From NCBI GenBank assembly GCA_002421475.1, contig DIJW01000027.1, positions 1-12,908 of the forward strand: a stretch of DNA of 12,908 bases, read 5' to 3'. Below the pieces are notes generated by a model. It did no database searches. It saw only the letters and a list, made by a program, of their open reading frames with translations, and was not told where the DNA came from. The DNA is from Thiomicrospira sp. UBA5634. GTDB taxonomy: Bacteria; Pseudomonadota; Gammaproteobacteria; Thiomicrospirales; Thiomicrospiraceae. The translations under genes and the position numbers were made by a program. This document shows positions 12,893 to 12,908 of the stretch, piece after piece; positions within the stretch are counted from its first letter, which is position 1; every line of letters starts with the position of its first letter.

Positions 12893-12908
12893 CAACCAGG
12901 CCTGGTTG
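12893..12908. repeat. CCAGGCCTGG palindrome upstream of gltX (16-bp form, at the window edge)
   Basis: CAACCAGGCCTGGTTG, a perfect 16-bp palindrome that may extend past the window. The exact core is 12896-12905. It lies immediately upstream of the gltX -10 box. Confidence 0.85.

Overview
The window looks like chromosomal DNA from a gammaproteobacterium of moderate GC content. The hrpA, dnaQ, SlyD/SlpA-type isomerase, DUF3087, wrbA and gltX products all have the gammaproteobacterial form. Codon use leans to AAA/CAA/TTG with GCG and CGC. A Thiomicrospira/Hydrogenovibrio-like sulfur oxidiser would fit, but that placement is a guess. No plasmid, phage or transposase gene is visible.

Layout. 1-1408 (-) is the N-terminal ~470 codons of the DEAH RNA helicase hrpA; its 3' part runs off the window. 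1409-2434 is AT-rich (about 25% GC in places) and holds two orphan genes: a small soluble protein and a small two-helix membrane protein. 2435-3449 (-) carries a DUF3087 membrane protein and a SlyD/SlpA-like FKBP isomerase. Diverging from them is dnaQ (3516-4211, +), the proofreading subunit of DNA polymerase III. Facing dnaQ is a pair, wrbA (quinone reductase) followed by a multi-pass membrane protein of the small multidrug-export type (4303-5665, -). At 5769-6335 (+) lies a compact ParD-like/RelE-ParE toxin-antitoxin operon with a recognisable promoter covered by inverted repeats. After a 38-bp perfect palindrome (a bidirectional terminator) come two overlapping orphan genes (6502-7009, -). 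Upstream of these is a 1307-residue stand-alone Type IIG restriction-modification enzyme (7136-11059, -). A 375-bp spacer full of repeats separates it from gltX (11435-12838, -), the glutamyl-tRNA synthetase.

The housekeeping genes (hrpA, slyD-like, dnaQ, wrbA, gltX) frame two defence or stability modules, the toxin-antitoxin pair and the Type IIG enzyme. These are the accessory part of the window.

The strongest unexplained signal is the 10-bp palindrome CCAGGCCTGG. It occurs seven times exactly and twice with one mismatch, where about 0.012 exact copies are expected by chance. It is found between genes (in terminators and next to promoters) and inside genes, where it always reads Gln-Ala-Trp. 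Its density and its use in terminators resemble DNA uptake sequences or cyanobacterial HIP1. I know of no description of this particular motif. A second notable signal is a sharp compositional switch inside hrpA near position 345, which suggests a mosaic gene.
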